Of a stretch of 13,128 nucleotides of DNA, positions 13,034 through 13,128 are shown one piece after another. Each line of letters begins with the position of its first letter. Position 1 is the stretch's first letter. The notes beneath the pieces were generated by a model. The model was not told the DNA's origin. It saw nothing but the letters and a program-made list of their open reading frames with translations, and did not search any database. A program made the position numbers and the translations under genes. Origin of the DNA: Clostridia bacterium (GTDB lineage: Bacteria; Bacillota; Clostridia; Christensenellales; Borkfalkiaceae); the NCBI GenBank assembly GCA_017648525.1, contig JAGCIP010000106.1, positions 1-13,128 on the forward strand, in the 5' to 3' direction.

Positions 13034-13128
13034 CTCGTTAAAAAACAACAAGGGAAGTAAAAACCCTGCGAAATTCTAGTCGTTTCGCTCGGTTACATAC
13101 GAAAGTGTATGCGCCCTTGCGAGAACGC
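12945..13128. repeat. direct tandem repeat with 114-base period (second copy cut by window end)
   Basis: 70 bases at 12945-13014 recur at 13059-13128 with a single difference (GATAACGC versus GAGAACGC). The 44-base spacer (13015-13058) holds the rest of the right arm plus a second possible stem, CTTG+TGTTTTT (13023-13033) against AAAAACA+CAAG (13041-13052, one bulged base). Copy B runs off the window, so the total copy number is unknown. No coding sequence is visible in 12942-13128. Confidence 0.9.

Noticed and set aside
12945..13128. CRISPR-like array
   Set aside because: The repeat unit is 70 bases with a 114-base period, palindromic over its whole length and related to a non-CRISPR repeat elsewhere; no cas genes are present.

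Overview
The window looks like ordinary chromosome from a low-to-moderate GC (about 40% by eye) Gram-positive anaerobe of the Clostridia. The evidence is the strong A/G-rich ribosome binding sites, the clean TTGNNN-17-TATAAT promoters, the PucR/CdaR-type regulator, the Se/S-carrier-like small protein next to a cysteine-desulfurase homologue, and the nth-obg-yhbY order. A deeper placement, such as an uncultured gut Christensenellales-like lineage, is only a guess. No phage, transposase, plasmid, CRISPR, tRNA or rRNA genes were seen.

Layout. Positions 1-869 (minus) hold the N-terminal part of a transketolase cut by the window edge. It faces away from a polytopic membrane protein with a Gly/Tyr/Pro tail (1142-2026), and each has its own good sigma-A-type promoter in the 870-1141 gap. 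The membrane gene is followed 30 bases later by mnmE (2057-3394). A 351-base non-coding stretch (3395-3745) consists almost entirely of an imperfect palindrome and a tandem direct repeat. A LysR regulator (3746-4642) overlaps uppP (4642-5481) by one base; mscL follows (5506-6111) and an intrinsic terminator (6133-6169) closes that unit. A new promoter (6213-6241) starts a PucR-type regulator (6271-7305) and an S41 C-terminal processing peptidase (7310-8599). The likely terminator of this unit (8670-8703) lies inside the convergent small gene 8591-8869. A second small unknown gene (8940-9221) runs divergently from that one and shares stop-codon bases with the convergent cysteine-desulfurase-family gene (9218-10339, minus). 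That gene is divergent from a DUF3343/Se-S-carrier-like gene (10434-10691). Then come nth (10750-11373, apparently leaderless), obgE (11377-12639) and yhbY (12648-12941), packed with 3- and 8-base gaps. The window ends in a second repeat locus (12945-13128).

Functionally the window is mostly housekeeping: pentose phosphate metabolism, tRNA wobble modification, undecaprenyl phosphate recycling, osmotic safety valve, envelope proteolysis, base excision repair and ribosome assembly GTPase/RNA chaperone. The divergent desulfurase/DUF3343 pair suggests persulfide or selenide sulfur-carrier chemistry.

The most unusual content is non-coding. Two separated intergenic loci, each starting at or within three bases of a gene's stop codon, carry related long imperfect hairpins. 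They share the 14-base motif CCCTGCGAAATWCT (four occurrences) and a GGTT-stem-(G)GAAA-stem-GCCC core. The apical stems differ in sequence but both still pair. They look like one family of dispersed palindromic elements that also form tandem copies; the function is unknown.
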